Positions 1 to 9,000 of a DNA stretch of 64,000 bases are shown here, piece after piece. The stretch is from Desulforapulum autotrophicum. GTDB lineage: Bacteria; Desulfobacterota; Desulfobacteria; Desulfobacterales; Desulfolunaceae. Each line of letters starts with the position of its first letter. Within the stretch, counting starts at the first letter, position 1. The stretch spans positions 18,374-82,373 of the forward strand of contig DYJE01000023.1 of NCBI GenBank assembly GCA_020723285.1, written 5' to 3'. Position numbers and translations under genes: made by a program. The notes under the pieces are model-generated. The model ran no database searches, was not told the DNA's origin, and saw only the letters and a list, made by a program, of their open reading frames with translations.

Positions 1-318
1 TCCGGTGATCATCATGCGGTGGAATGACGCCGTGAATGGGGAGATGGCTGTGGCGATCACGGGATCGATGATTGATTTTTTCGATGCATCGGTCCGAAGT
101 TCTTTACGGATGGATTCGGTCAGGGAGTCTGTTCGCTCGTCCATGTACATCTGGTGCTGGTACCACAGAAGAAAAGCCGCTCCGGCGAGAAGGAGGATCA
201 GAATGGCTGTGAGAGGGAGAAGCAGGCGCTGCAACACAGGTTGGGTGTGGCTGCCGGCGTTGCGCCGAGGTGCGGGAATCCCTGGGGGGGATGTGTTTTT
301 TGCCGTGGGGTTGTTCAC
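1..318 (-). CDS. Membrane sensor protein, N-terminal part (cut by window edge)
   Basis: The reading frame is open from a GTG at 318 to the window edge (106 codons). A GGAG ribosome site lies a few bases upstream of the GTG. The visible protein has a Pro/Ser/Asn-rich cytoplasmic start of about 30 residues. One strong hydrophobic segment follows (around residues 33-52, core LTAILILLAGAAFLLW). After it comes a polar stretch containing DERTDSLTESIRKEL, which looks like the beginning of a periplasmic sensing region. This is the usual start of a membrane-bound histidine kinase, diguanylate cyclase or chemoreceptor, but the output domain lies outside the window. The class of sensor therefore cannot be told. 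Confidence 0.6.
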   Translation of the reverse strand, partial: MNNPTAKNTSPPGIPAPRRNAGSHTQPVLQRLLLPLTAILILLLAGAAFLLWYQHQMYMDERTDSLTESIRKELRTDASKKSIIDPVIATAISPFTASFHRMMITG

Positions 319-634
319 ATGAGCTCCTGGTAAAAGCGCTGCATTTGCATAACGCGATAAGGCTTTGTCGCTTCAGGCCATCTAAGATGACCAAAACAGT
401 GTCGTCAGTCCTGGGCCGCTTGTTTTTGCGGCATTCGTGGCAATTCATGCTGTGGATATGGGATAACGGGAGCTTTTTTCAGCTCATTCGAAAAAACGTT
501 TTCATTTTACACTGTCGTGAATGGAAAATCAAAGAGAAACAGAGCGTTGGTCGGAGTGGTATGTAATACATTCAGAGAAGACACGATGGGAAAAGGTCAA
601 TGGTATTTTTTCGCCGGTCTTTTTATGATGAAAT
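319..634. other. Intergenic region, nothing recognised
   Basis: This is a 316-base stretch between the sensor start and the RelE-like gene. Short open frames exist in it but none has a ribosome site plus credible protein sequence. It should carry the promoter of the leftward sensor gene, but no clear -35/-10 pair was identified. Confidence 0.4.
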
Positions 635-1129
635 TCAGCGGGGAAGTGGTGAACTCAGAAGGCCCCGGAACACGATTTTGAGATCGGACTCCGTGATCCT
701 TGAAATGAGGATGTCATCGTAGTCCGGTTCCTGGGGCGTCAGGACCTGATTGTCTGAGTCGTCAGGCCTTTCCACATGGAACGTGATCAGGTTTTTACGG
801 CTGGAATCCGGGGTGAAGTTCCTGTTGTTTTCAACCCATGCCGAGGCGTCGTCGTGGGTACCCACGAAAAGAAGGTAGAGATCTTCTTTGTCTTTCACGC
901 AGACCATGCGGTAGCCCTTGCCGATATCGTATTTGATGCAGTTCTTGATGCGGAATTCTCCGTGTCGTGTGAATTTCCCAAAAACCGAAAGCCGTGAATC
1001 GCCGTTTCTGATGATGTTGGCGATGATGGCGTCGGCTTTTTTCGCGGCGGATACGGCCATTTTTTCCGAACTGCGCATGGCATCGAGCATTTTTTCGAAT
1101 CGGGGGTTGCTGTGTACGTAGCGGATCAT
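635..1129 (-). CDS. RelE/HigB-like toxin-family protein, no visible antitoxin
   Basis: The 164-residue protein starts at an ATG behind a GAGGA ribosome site. The middle of the protein (about residues 68-100) has the order basic strand, GKGYRMVCVK, DLYLLFVGTHDDASAWVENN. This resembles the core beta-sheet and C-terminal helix of RelE/ParE-type ribosome-dependent RNases. The protein is longer than the usual 85-110 residues, with extra N-terminal helices and an acidic C-terminal tail (about residues 120-164). No antitoxin-like gene adjoins it on either side, so it may be an orphan or a non-toxic relative. The family call rests on the core pattern only. Confidence 0.5.
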   Translation of the reverse strand: MIRYVHSNPRFEKMLDAMRSSEKMAVSAAKKADAIIANIIRNGDSRLSVFGKFTRHGEFRIKNCIKYDIGKGYRMVCVKDKEDLYLLFVGTHDDASAWVENNRNFTPDSSRKNLITFHVERPDDSDNQVLTPQEPDYDDILISRITESDLKIVFRGLLSSPLPR

Positions 1130-1166
1130 GGTATCCTCTTGCTCAGGGAAAAAAGGTGAAACGTCT

Positions 1167-1217
1167 GTAGGCTGGGCTTTCGCCCACCATCGTGTGGTGG
1201 GCGAAAGCCCACCCTAC
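1167..1217. repeat. Palindromic REP-like hairpin
   Basis: Two arms of about 23 bases (1167-1189 and 1195-1217) pair almost perfectly across a 5-base loop. Their core is GTGGGCGAAAGCCCAC and the outer ends read GTAGG and CCTAC. Similar hairpins ending in GTAG/CTAC occur at 1757-1776, 1868-1901 and 23855-23895. No T-run follows, so it reads as a dispersed extragenic palindrome rather than an intrinsic terminator. Confidence 0.75.
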
Positions 1218-1368
1218 GGTGTTTTGTTTTATGCGAGCTGCATTGCAAAAAAACAGGGTGTAAAGTCAGGGGCACGGTTACCCGTGCCCCTTCGATCTCC
1301 GGCAGGTCATTCAAAAGCTTCAGGGATAAGCCTTGTGTGAATAAAAGACCGGAGACCGTTATCGTCGA

Positions 1369-1686
1369 TCAGGACGAGCAGCAGGACCCTTCCGTTCCGC
1401 AGGACGAGCATCCGCCGCCCAGCTGAAGGCTGGATGTCACCTTGAAACCGGTTTCGATGTAGTCCACGGCGATGGGCTGTGCGTGTTCGAGAAATTCCCG
1501 GTCCACCAGGAAATCGAAGCCGCCGAAATTGAACACCTGGTCCGTGGTTTTCTTTTCGTCCAGAGCCATGGCCAGCTGGGGTCCGCCGCAGCCGCCGCTG
1601 TGGAGAAACACCCGGACGGGCATGACGTCTTTTCCGTTGAAGTATTCCCGGATCTGTTCCTGGGCTTTTTCGGTTACGTTAAACAT
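1369..1686 (-). CDS. HesB/IscA-family iron-sulfur protein
   Basis: The 105-residue protein has the A-type carrier length and fold pattern. It starts MFNVTEKAQEQIREYF, followed by VRVFLHSGGCGGPQLAMALDE in the place of the first conserved cysteine region. It ends in a cysteine-rich tail, GGGCSSCGTEGSCCSS, where A-type carriers place their CGCG pair. A-type carriers deliver Fe-S clusters to apoproteins, which suits a genome rich in Fe-S enzymes. This branch, with C-G-G after the first cysteine and extra tail cysteines, is not classical IscA or ErpA. Its exact role is open. An AAGGAAAA ribosome site supports the start. Confidence 0.8.
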   Translation of the reverse strand: MFNVTEKAQEQIREYFNGKDVMPVRVFLHSGGCGGPQLAMALDEKKTTDQVFNFGGFDFLVDREFLEHAQPIAVDYIETGFKVTSSLQLGGGCSSCGTEGSCCSS

Positions 1687-1741
1687 AGGAATTTTCCTTT
1701 TTTTCAGAGAGTTTGTTTTCTCGCTGCTCCGTCAAGTTTGA

Positions 1742-1805
1742 GGATCGGGTCATTTGTCGGGTTTGAAGAACCCGACCTACGAGGGTCCGTCACATGACCC
1801 GATCC
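1742..1805. repeat. Nested palindrome
   Basis: An outer stem (GGATCGGGTCAT at 1742-1753 with ATGACCCGATCC at 1794-1805) encloses an inner hairpin (GTCGGGTT with AACCCGAC, 1757-1776). A related half element follows at 1868-1901. The elements lie between the HesB-like gene and the end of the flx-hdr operon. They may fold as a structured 3' end, though no T-run is present. Confidence 0.7.
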
Positions 1806-1920
1806 TTTATTTGGACGTTCAACGGCGATGGTCTGTATTATGAACCGATCCGTTGCTGAGAGAGCCTATCGTAGGTCGGGTTGAGGCACGAAACCCGACA
1901 CATGGCCCCCATCCTTTATT

Positions 1921-1957
1921 GGACGTTGAACGTTGGGTGTTGGACGTTCAACGTTCA
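1921..1957. repeat. GTTGGACGTTCAACG repeat cluster, copy 1
   Basis: The words TTGGACGTT and GTTGAACGTT recur in direct and inverted orientation (GGACGTTGAACGTT, then TGTTGGACGTTCAACGTT), with a further unit at 1811-1823. A second cluster lies at 3971-4010. The units create spurious peptides such as LNVGRSMLDVQ. The repeats sit just past flxA and between flxB and flxC. Confidence 0.7.
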
Positions 1958-1963
1958 TCATTA

Positions 1964-2806
1964 TTAATATTCCTTGGGCGTCAGATTGATCTGGTCCAGG
2001 GTGAACACCGGGCCGTCCTTGCACACCAGTTCCCGGCCGATGTTGCAGCGTCCGCACATGCCGATGCCGCACTTCATCCGGTTTTCAAGGCTCATGATGA
2101 TGTGGTCGTGCTTGTATCCCAGTTTTTCCAGGACAGGCAGAGTGAACTTGATCATGATGGGCGGACCGCAGACGATGGCATAGGTGTCGTCGGATGCCTG
2201 GGGAGCCACTTTTTCCGTGACGGCCGGGGTGAAACCCACATGGTAGTTCCAGTTCGGGGCCTCGCTGTCCACGGTGAGGTGCATGCGGATGTCGTCCCGC
2301 TTTTCCCATTCCACCAGCTCATCCTTGTAAAGCAGCATGCCCGGTGTACGCGCGCCGTAGACCACGTCGATGTTGCCGTAATCTCCCCGGTTTTTCGGGT
2401 CCAGCATCATCTTGATGGATGAACGTAAGGTCGTGAAGGCGAAACCGCCGCCGATGATCAGGATGTTTTTTCCTTTCAAGGTGTCCCAGGGATACCAGTT
2501 GCCCAAGGGTCCCCGGATACCCATGGTTTCACCGACCTTCATGCTGTGCAGATACTGGGTGACTTTTCCGGTTTTAAACACGGTGAACATCACAAAGCCT
2601 TTTTCCGTGGGCGAGCTGGCGATCCCGATGGGGATTTCGCCCTGGCCCGGAATGGACAGTTCGGCGAACTGACCGGCCTTGTAAGAGAATTTTTCTTCAT
2701 CTCCCGGATTTTTAAAGACAAACCGGAAGGTTTTCAAACTTTTGTCTTCGGTGGCGACCTGTATGTCATCGATCGTCACCGGATAGGGTACATAGGGATT
2801 AATCAC
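1964..2806 (-). CDS. flxA: FlxA: FAD/NAD(P)H oxidoreductase subunit with [2Fe-2S] tail
   Basis: The 280-residue protein of the ferredoxin-NADP reductase/PyrK type is the likely NADH entry point of the Flx-Hdr complex. An FAD-binding barrel covers about residues 5-105 (YKAGQFAELSI, ASSPTEKG). A Rossmann NAD module follows from about residue 113 (NILIIGGGFAFTTLRS, VYGARTPG, VCGPPIMI). The C-terminal cysteines C246, C251, C254 and C262 (CGIGMCGRC then C) form the PyrK-like [2Fe-2S] site. The start is a GTG with an AAGGAG ribosome site. It is the last gene of a minus-strand operon reading hdr, hdrA, flxD, flxC, flxB, flxA. Known from the family: FlxABCD passes NADH electrons to HdrABC. Confidence 0.88.
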   Translation of the reverse strand: MINPYVPYPVTIDDIQVATEDKSLKTFRFVFKNPGDEEKFSYKAGQFAELSIPGQGEIPIGIASSPTEKGFVMFTVFKTGKVTQYLHSMKVGETMGIRGPLGNWYPWDTLKGKNILIIGGGFAFTTLRSSIKMMLDPKNRGDYGNIDVVYGARTPGMLLYKDELVEWEKRDDIRMHLTVDSEAPNWNYHVGFTPAVTEKVAPQASDDTYAIVCGPPIMIKFTLPVLEKLGYKHDHIIMSLENRMKCGIGMCGRCNIGRELVCKDGPVFTLDQINLTPKEY

Positions 2807-2822
2807 GGTTCATCTCCTTACG

Positions 2823-3863
2823 TTACTTGTTCATAGTCTCACAGATTTCCCGGATGTCGATGTTCGCCGGGCATTGGCGCACGCAACGGCCGCATCCCAC
2901 ACACATGATTCCTTCACCGTATTTGTCTGCGAAGTACTTCAGTTTATGCATGAAACGCTGGCGTGTCCGCTGATATCGGTGTTCACGGGGGTTGTGGCCG
3001 GAACCGTGGAGGGTGAAAAGGCCGGTCATGCAGGAATCCCAGTTTTTGATTCGGACGCCCTTGGTGCCGAAATTTTCGTCCTGGATGTCGAAACACCAGC
3101 AGGTGGGACAGGCGTAAGTGCAGGTGCCGCAGTTGATGCAGGCGAACGCCGTGTTTTCCCAATGATCGGCTTCGAACAGTTCGAGAACGGTCTTCTTTTC
3201 GATCTTGTCAAAGGCGATTTTGGAGCTGATCGCCTCTTCCGCGGTTTTTTTCATGGCTTCGATGCGTGTGGACACATCCGATCCGGCCTCTTTGGAAAAA
3301 CCGGCGGCCTTGGCCCAGGCATCGCCTTTGTCCGTGAGGATCTTGGCGTAGAAGTCGCCTTCTTCACCGGCAGCGACCAGAAGGACGTCGAGACCTTTTT
3401 CATCAAAGGGACCGGTGCCGCAGGACGTGGAGAAGTCCGTGGACGAAGGGCTGTTTACCGCAAGGCCCACAAAGGTGATGGCCTCGTAAGCGTTCAGGAA
3501 ATAGGGGTCCTGGTAATCGCCGTTGTCGTAGTTCATTTTCAGAATCTGAAGGGCCCGGGCGTCGTAGGGGCGGATACCGATGACGGCCCGTTTGGGGTAC
3601 TCTTTTTTAGCTTCCTTCATGATGTTGCAGTCCGGGTCGTTAGGATCGGTGCTGAAGGTCATCATGATTTCCGATTTGGGAAACACCAGGGCCTTGGGGG
3701 AAAGACGGGTGTCGGTTCCCGTAAGGTCCGGCATCTGGCCTTTGTCTAACACTTTAAAATCGAAATCGTCTTTTTCCCTGACCGGGCCGACGAGCTGGTA
3801 AACTTCGGCTGATGCCGCAAGCCCCTTGACCCAGCTTTCCCTGTCGATATGGTATATTTTCAT
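2823..3863 (-). CDS. flxB: FlxB: 4Fe-4S dicluster electron-transfer subunit
   Basis: The 346-residue protein resembles anaerobic sulfite reductase subunit A and hydrogenase beta subunits. The first part is a soluble domain with IGIRPYDARALQILKMNY. Two [4Fe-4S] motifs lie near the C terminus, CINCGTCTYACPTC (around residues 242-255) and CVGCGRCVRQCPANI (around residues 321-335). It probably wires the FAD subunit FlxA to FlxC and FlxD inside a cytoplasmic complex. It sits 16 bases upstream of flxA in the direction of transcription. An AAGGGAAG ribosome site precedes the ATG. Naming follows the Desulfovibrio vulgaris flx locus and rests on gene order plus domain type. Confidence 0.82.
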   Translation of the reverse strand: MKIYHIDRESWVKGLAASAEVYQLVGPVREKDDFDFKVLDKGQMPDLTGTDTRLSPKALVFPKSEIMMTFSTDPNDPDCNIMKEAKKEYPKRAVIGIRPYDARALQILKMNYDNGDYQDPYFLNAYEAITFVGLAVNSPSSTDFSTSCGTGPFDEKGLDVLLVAAGEEGDFYAKILTDKGDAWAKAAGFSKEAGSDVSTRIEAMKKTAEEAISSKIAFDKIEKKTVLELFEADHWENTAFACINCGTCTYACPTCWCFDIQDENFGTKGVRIKNWDSCMTGLFTLHGSGHNPREHRYQRTRQRFMHKLKYFADKYGEGIMCVGCGRCVRQCPANIDIREICETMNK

Positions 3864-3970
3864 GGTTTACTTCCCTTTCGCTTTGGTCGTTCAATCATTT
3901 ATCGTTCCAACCATTTTCGATGGGTGGTTCGTGAGTGGAATCCATCATAAAAAAGGAGTTATCCTCAATT

Positions 3971-4010
3971 CGATGTTGAACGTTGGACGTTCGATGTTGG
4001 ACGTTCAATC
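3971..4010. repeat. GTTGGACGTTC repeat cluster, copy 2
   Basis: GATGTTGAACGTTGGACGTTC is followed by GATGTTGGACGTTCAATCG, sharing the same words as the cluster at 1921-1957. The cluster lies in the 178-base gap between flxC and flxB. Confidence 0.65.
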
Positions 4011-4041
4011 GTTTATCCATTCACGGTGTCCTGCAATCGCC

Positions 4042-4989
4042 TTATTTGATGAACTCTTCGGGATCATGTGTGGTGAACGTGTCGAGGGCCGGTCTGACAT
4101 CGCTGGTCATACCCGCTTCCCATCCGAACCGTTCGTAACAGGATTTTTCCAGTTTGCCGGTCAGGAGCCGTACCTTGATGTTCATGGGGCAGGCTGCCTC
4201 GCAGGCTCCGCAGTCCGTACAGCGTCCGGCGCAGTGAAAGGCCCGTAACGTATGGTAGGTTCTGACGTCCACGGGATCGTCGCCTTTCCCTACCCACTGG
4301 GGACGGGATTCGTCCACGAAACAGGTGGGGCAGTAACACAAGGGGCAGGCGTTCTTGCATGCGTAGCAGCGGGTGCAGCCGGAAAGGAGGTCGTCGAAGA
4401 AAGCCCATCGTTCATCGGCGCTCATGGCTTCGATTTTTTCGATGGCGTCGTTGTTCCTTGTCGTGTTGACTTCCGGGACCGGGTCGGCTGCGGGGATGTC
4501 GTTGATCACCGGGTTCCGGTGAAGGCAGCGGATGCAGTTGTCCTGGAGAAGGTCGTTCTTGTCCGCCGTTTTTTCACCTTTGGCCGTTTTCACCGTGATC
4601 TTGCCGCCCGCTTCCGTGAGTGTGAGAATGTCCCCTCCGGCCAGTTCTTTAAGCCGGGTTTTATCGGTCATGCCGGTGCAGGGAACGCCGATGACGGTGA
4701 CCTGTTCCCGGCTGATCCGGCGTTCCACGATGTGGGTGTTGATGTTTCTCGAATCGCAGCCCTTGGCCACGATGCCCACCTTGTCTTTCCGGTGGGTGAG
4801 GTAATTGGCCAGATTCAACCGGCACTGGGAATCCCAGACCAGTTTATCAGCGTCTTCCGGCGTCTTTGCAAGAAAGGGTTCGTTTACCCCAGGGAGCGTG
4901 CCGCTTTTGTAGCCGATCACCACGTCCACCTTGCCGCTCTTGAGAAGATCACTTGAAATTTTTCGAATGTTCTCCGTGTAGTTGATCAT
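4042..4989 (-). CDS. flxC: FlxC: 4Fe-4S iron-sulfur subunit
   Basis: The 315-residue protein has an N-terminal domain like that of F420-hydrogenase/dehydrogenase beta subunits (INTHIVERR, VIGVPCTGM, DNCIRCLHRNPVI). A cysteine-rich module follows, with CTRCYACKNACPLCYCPTC (around residues 205-223) and CTDCGACEAACPMNI (around residues 257-271). These cysteines can hold two [4Fe-4S] clusters and perhaps a third. As part of the Flx module it would carry electrons between the NADH-oxidising flavoprotein and HdrA. The gene lies between flxD and flxB. GGAGG is 11 bases before the ATG, which is a long spacing. Confidence 0.8.
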   Translation of the reverse strand: MINYTENIRKISSDLLKSGKVDVVIGYKSGTLPGVNEPFLAKTPEDADKLVWDSQCRLNLANYLTHRKDKVGIVAKGCDSRNINTHIVERRISREQVTVIGVPCTGMTDKTRLKELAGGDILTLTEAGGKITVKTAKGEKTADKNDLLQDNCIRCLHRNPVINDIPAADPVPEVNTTRNNDAIEKIEAMSADERWAFFDDLLSGCTRCYACKNACPLCYCPTCFVDESRPQWVGKGDDPVDVRTYHTLRAFHCAGRCTDCGACEAACPMNIKVRLLTGKLEKSCYERFGWEAGMTSDVRPALDTFTTHDPEEFIK

Positions 4990-5061
4990 GTTTTATTCAG
5001 CCTCCAGGCCGGTTATGACACCGGCCGATTATTTTTTAACATGTTTTGACTGCTTGGTTTT

Positions 5062-5199
5062 GCCTCCGGCGGCCCTTCCGGGGGACCCGATTTTAAAAAT
5101 CTGGACACATGGGTTGGGAGTACGACCCAAAGTGCACCCTTCCCAAACCTGTTTGTCAAACTTTTCAAAAGTTTGGCCCCCGGCAGGGCCGCCGGAGGC
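5062..5199. repeat. Inverted pair of GC-rich palindromic repeats
   Basis: GCCTCCGGCGGCCCTTCCGG at 5062-5081 is answered by GGCAGGGCCGCCGGAGGC at 5182-5199. Next to the ends are self-complementary TTTTAAAAATC and AACTTTTCAAAAGTTTGG blocks. The whole is an inverted repeat with about 45 bases in the middle, filling most of the flxD-flxC gap. A second composite of the same design lies at 9094-9267. Single copies occur at 23916-23936, 43524-43579 and 45150-45196. Confidence 0.8.
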
Positions 5200-5208
5200 T
5201 TGAGACCC

Positions 5209-5646
5209 TTAAGCCGCGATTTCACCTGGCGTTTTTTTGATGAAATGCTTGGCAGGCCCCAGCTTTTTCACTTCCGCGATCACGTCATTGGCCACCTGGG
5301 CGAACTTCACCCCTTCCGCCGACGAGATCCACGAGAAATGAAGCCGTCCCGGTTCGATGCCCTGATACTCCAGAAGCTCCTTGAGAAGGGTGAACTTACG
5401 CCGTGCGTAGTAGTTGCCTTCGATGTAGTGGCAGTCGCCGGGATGACACCCGGAAACCCACACGGCATCGGCCCCTTTGCGGAGTGCGGCAAGGATCATC
5501 TTGGGCGAGATACGGCCCGAGCAGGGAACGCGGACCACCCGCATGTTGGGCGGATACTGAAAACGGCTGACACCGGCCAGATCGGCCGCGCCGTAGCTGC
5601 ACCAGTTGCAGAGAAACGTGATAATCTTAGGTTCAAAATCAGTCAT
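5209..5646 (-). CDS. flxD: FlxD: MvhD-family electron-transfer subunit
   Basis: The 145-residue protein has the MvhD/HdrA-partner pattern. It begins with IITFLCNWCSYGAADLAG, then NMRVVRVPCSGRISPKMIL, GADAVWVSGCHPGDCHY and GNYYARRK. The conserved cysteines in CNWC, PCSG and GCHPGDC bind a [2Fe-2S] cluster in this family. In methanogens MvhD links hydrogenase to HdrA. Here the Flx module replaces hydrogenase, so the protein would join FlxABC to HdrA. It lies directly downstream of hdrA, and GGAGG precedes the ATG by 6 bases. This is one of the clearest assignments in the operon. Confidence 0.88.
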   Translation of the reverse strand: MTDFEPKIITFLCNWCSYGAADLAGVSRFQYPPNMRVVRVPCSGRISPKMILAALRKGADAVWVSGCHPGDCHYIEGNYYARRKFTLLKELLEYQGIEPGRLHFSWISSAEGVKFAQVANDVIAEVKKLGPAKHFIKKTPGEIAA

Positions 5647-5714
5647 ATATGACCTCCTTGTATTTTTTTTGGTTGCCCTGTCTTCGGCGGCCCTCAGGGC
5701 ATAACCGTCAGGAT

Positions 5715-5975
5715 AGGGCTCTATCTAAATGATACAATCCTAATCGAATCCCAAAGGGATTCCGTATCATAGCCCAGGGTTGCGGCAACGCCGCTACCCT
5801 GGGTTCTCCGGGGAGCATCCCCAACCCCAACGGGGTTGCGTCCGGATAGGGAAGATTCATGGGAATGTGACCCAACCCCTTTGGGGTTGAACATCATCAT
5901 CGGCCATGCCCCAGGGTAGCGGCGATGCCGCAACCCTGGGCTTTATGCCGGAGCCCCGTTGGGGCAAAAAATGAT
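5715..5975. repeat. Composite palindromic element in the hdrA-flxD gap
   Basis: The 386-base gap between hdrA and flxD (5647-6032) is mostly repeats. CCCAGGGTTGCGGC...GCCGCTACCCTGGG (5773-5803) is itself an imperfect palindrome. It recurs in the opposite sense at 5909-5940. Between them are GGTTGGGG-type words that pair with each other (CCCCAACCCCAACGGGGTTG near 5820; CAACCCCTTTGGGGTTG near 5873-5889). The ends carry CCCAAAGGGATTCC and GCCCCGTTGGGGC. No protein frame is credible, so it looks like a small non-autonomous mobile or REP cluster. Confidence 0.7.
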
Positions 5976-6032
5976 GTATGGCGATAGTCTGACAGCAATG
6001 ACCCGCCGGAGGCATCACTCCCAACAAACCCA

Positions 6033-9000
6033 TCAGGCATTCTCGATCATGGCAAACAACTGGCCGTCTTCAAATCCTTTCAGTACCAGAGCGCCCGACC
6101 TGCAGGACGCCACGCAGGAACCGCAGCCTTTGCAGAGAACCGGATTGATCTGGGCTTTGCCCTTGTCCCGTCCTTCCATGACCATGGAGGGGGCGTTGTA
6201 GGGGCAGACCGTGACACAGACTTCGCAGCCGGTACAGAACGCCGGGTTGACCTTGGCGATGTTGCCGCTGGTGTTGATGGACTTCTGGGACAACAGGCGG
6301 GTCGCGCTGGATGACGCGGCCTGGGCCTGGGCGATGCTTTCGTCCACGGGTTTCGGGTAATGGGCGAGACCGCAAAGGAACACGCCGTCCACCGCGAAGT
6401 CGCTGGGGGCCAGTTTCACGTGGGCTTCGGCGAAGAAACCGTCGGCGTTCATCGGAACTTTGAAGAACTGGGCCAGTTGCTCATCCCTGTAGGGTACGAC
6501 GGCGGTGGCCAAAGTCAGCATGTCCGCCGTGATTTCCACCGGACGTTTCAGAACATGGTCGGTGACCGTAATGGTGAGGCCGTCTTTGCCGGTCGCGACC
6601 ACAGGTTTGTTCGCCACGTCGTAACGGATGAAGATCACACCTTTTTCACGGGCTTCCTTGTACAGGGCTTCCCGTTCACCGTAGGTGCGGATGTCCCGGT
6701 AAAGAACGAAAATCGCCATGTCCGGGTTCAGCTCCTTGAGGTGAAGGGCGCTGGCCGCCGTATGGGTGCAGCAGATGCGTGAACAGTAGGGCCGTTCCGG
6801 CTCACGGGAACCCACGCACTGGATGAACACGGCGGATTTCATGGTTTTAAGGGAAGGGTCGTTGTCAATGAACTTCCGGTCCAGCTCAAGGCCGGTGAGA
6901 ACTCGGCTGTCCTTGCCGTACAGGTATTCGTCGGGTTTCAGTTCCGTGGCGCCGGTGGCCACGATGGCGACCCCGTGACGCAGGGTTTCCTTGGTGCCTT
7001 TCACCGACAGGGTGGTGTCGAAATTGCCCACGAAGCCGTCCACAGAGGTGATCTCGGTGTTGGTGAGAACCCGGATTTTGTGATTCGCTTCCACATCCCG
7101 GATCAGATGGGCGAGGCCGTCCTGAATGGATTCACCCTTGGATGTGGCAAAAAGGTTTTTTGCCTGACCGCCCAGAGAGCCTTCGCGTTCGATGAGGCTG
7201 ACCTGATAGCCCTGGGATGCCAGGGATTTGGCCGCCGTCATGCCCGATATCCCGCCGCCGATGACCACGGCGTTCTGGTCGATATCCAGTCTGGCTTCGG
7301 TGAGGGGCTCAAACAAGGTGACCTTGGCCGCCGCCATGCGGACCATTTCCATGGCTTTTTCGGTGGCTTCCTTGGGGAAATCCTTGTGGACCCAGGACCC
7401 GTGGTTTCGGATGTTGACCATTTCGAACAGATACCGGTTCAATCCGGCGCTCTGGAGGGTTTCCTGGAACAGGGGGTCGTGGGTTCTCGGCGTGCAGGCC
7501 GCCACGATGATGCGGTTGAGATTCTTTTCCTTGATCACTTTGGAGATGAAGTCCTGGGTGTCCTGGGAGCAGGAGTACATGTTGTTGGTCACGTATTCCA
7601 CGTAAGGCAGGGTGGCGGCGAAATCCCGAACCCTCTCCACATCAATGACTCCGGCGATGTTGGTGCCGCAGTGGCAGACGAAGACGCCGATGCGGGGACG
7701 TTCGCCGGTGATGTTGATTTCAGGGGGCACGGTCACGGATTTCGTGAGGGTGTTCCGGCCTTCGGTGAGCGCCGACCCCGCGCAAAGGGCGGCGGAGCCC
7801 GCTTCCACCACGCTCTGGGGAATGTCTTTGGGACCCTGGAGGGCGCCGCACACATAGATGCCGTCACGGCTGGTGGCCACGGGGTTGAACGAACTGGTTT
7901 TCACGAATCCGCCGGCGGTGAGGTCCACGCCCAGCTTGCCGCACAGGTCTTTCACATCAGGGGGGATTTCCATGCCCACGCTAAGGACCACGATGTCGTA
8001 AAGGTCACGCACCACCTTTCCGGTGCTGTCATCCACGAAATCCACCACCTGACCGGGACCTGTGGGGTTTTTGAAGATGGAATGGACACGGCAGCGGACG
8101 AACTTGATGCCGTGTTTTTCCTTGGCTTCGTTGTAGCAGCTTTCAAAGCCCTTGCCGTGGGTCCGCATGTCCATGTAGAAGATGGTGCATTCCAGCTTGG
8201 GATCATGCTCCTTGGCGATGATGGCCTGTTTGATGGCGTACATGCAGCACACCGACGAGCAGTGGCCGTTGTCGCAGGTGTTGATGTCTCTCGACCCCAC
8301 GCACTGGAGCCAGGCGATTTTTTTCGGCTCTTCGTGGTCGGACATGCGGATGATGTGGCCCTGGTTGGGTCCGGAGGCGGAGAGAAGACGCTCGAACTCG
8401 ATGGAAGTCACCACGTCGGGGTTGTTGTCGTAGCCGTACATGTATTTGCCGGAAGGATTGTACGGCTTGAAGCCGGGGGACAAAATGATGGACCCGACAT
8501 TCAAGGTCACGGTCTTGTCCTTGTCATCGTAGTTGATGGCACCGGCCGGACATTTCTTCTCACAGTTCCCGCATTTGCCTTTGGTGAGCTTGATGCATTT
8601 GTCCGCGTCGATGCAGTATTTCAACGGAACAGCCTGGGGGTAGAGGGCGTAGATCGCTTTTCGTTTGATCAGCTTTTCGTTGTAGACATCGTCCACCTTC
8701 ACCGGACATTTTTCCGTGCAGGCCCCGCAGGCGATACACTTGGTCATGTCCACGTAGCGGGCTTTCTGGAACACTTCTACCTGGAAGTCGCCTTTTTCGC
8801 CTTTCACATCCTTGACCTCGGAAAGGGTCAAAAGCTCGATGTTCATGTGACGGCCCACTTCCACGAGCTTGGGGCTCATGATGCACATGGAGCAGTCGTT
8901 GGTGGGGAAGGTCTTGTCGAGCTGCGCCATCACACCACCGATGGATGGCGATTTTTCAACCATATACACATAGTATCCCGAATTGGCGAGGTCGAGGGCG

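Noticed and set aside
1126..1314. Minus-strand frame of 62 codons
   Set aside because: It crosses the REP-like hairpin at 1167-1217 and has no ribosome site or recognisable pattern.
3826..4248. Plus-strand frame with LNVGRSMLDVQ
   Set aside because: It is an artefact of the GTTGGACGTT repeat cluster running into antisense flxC.
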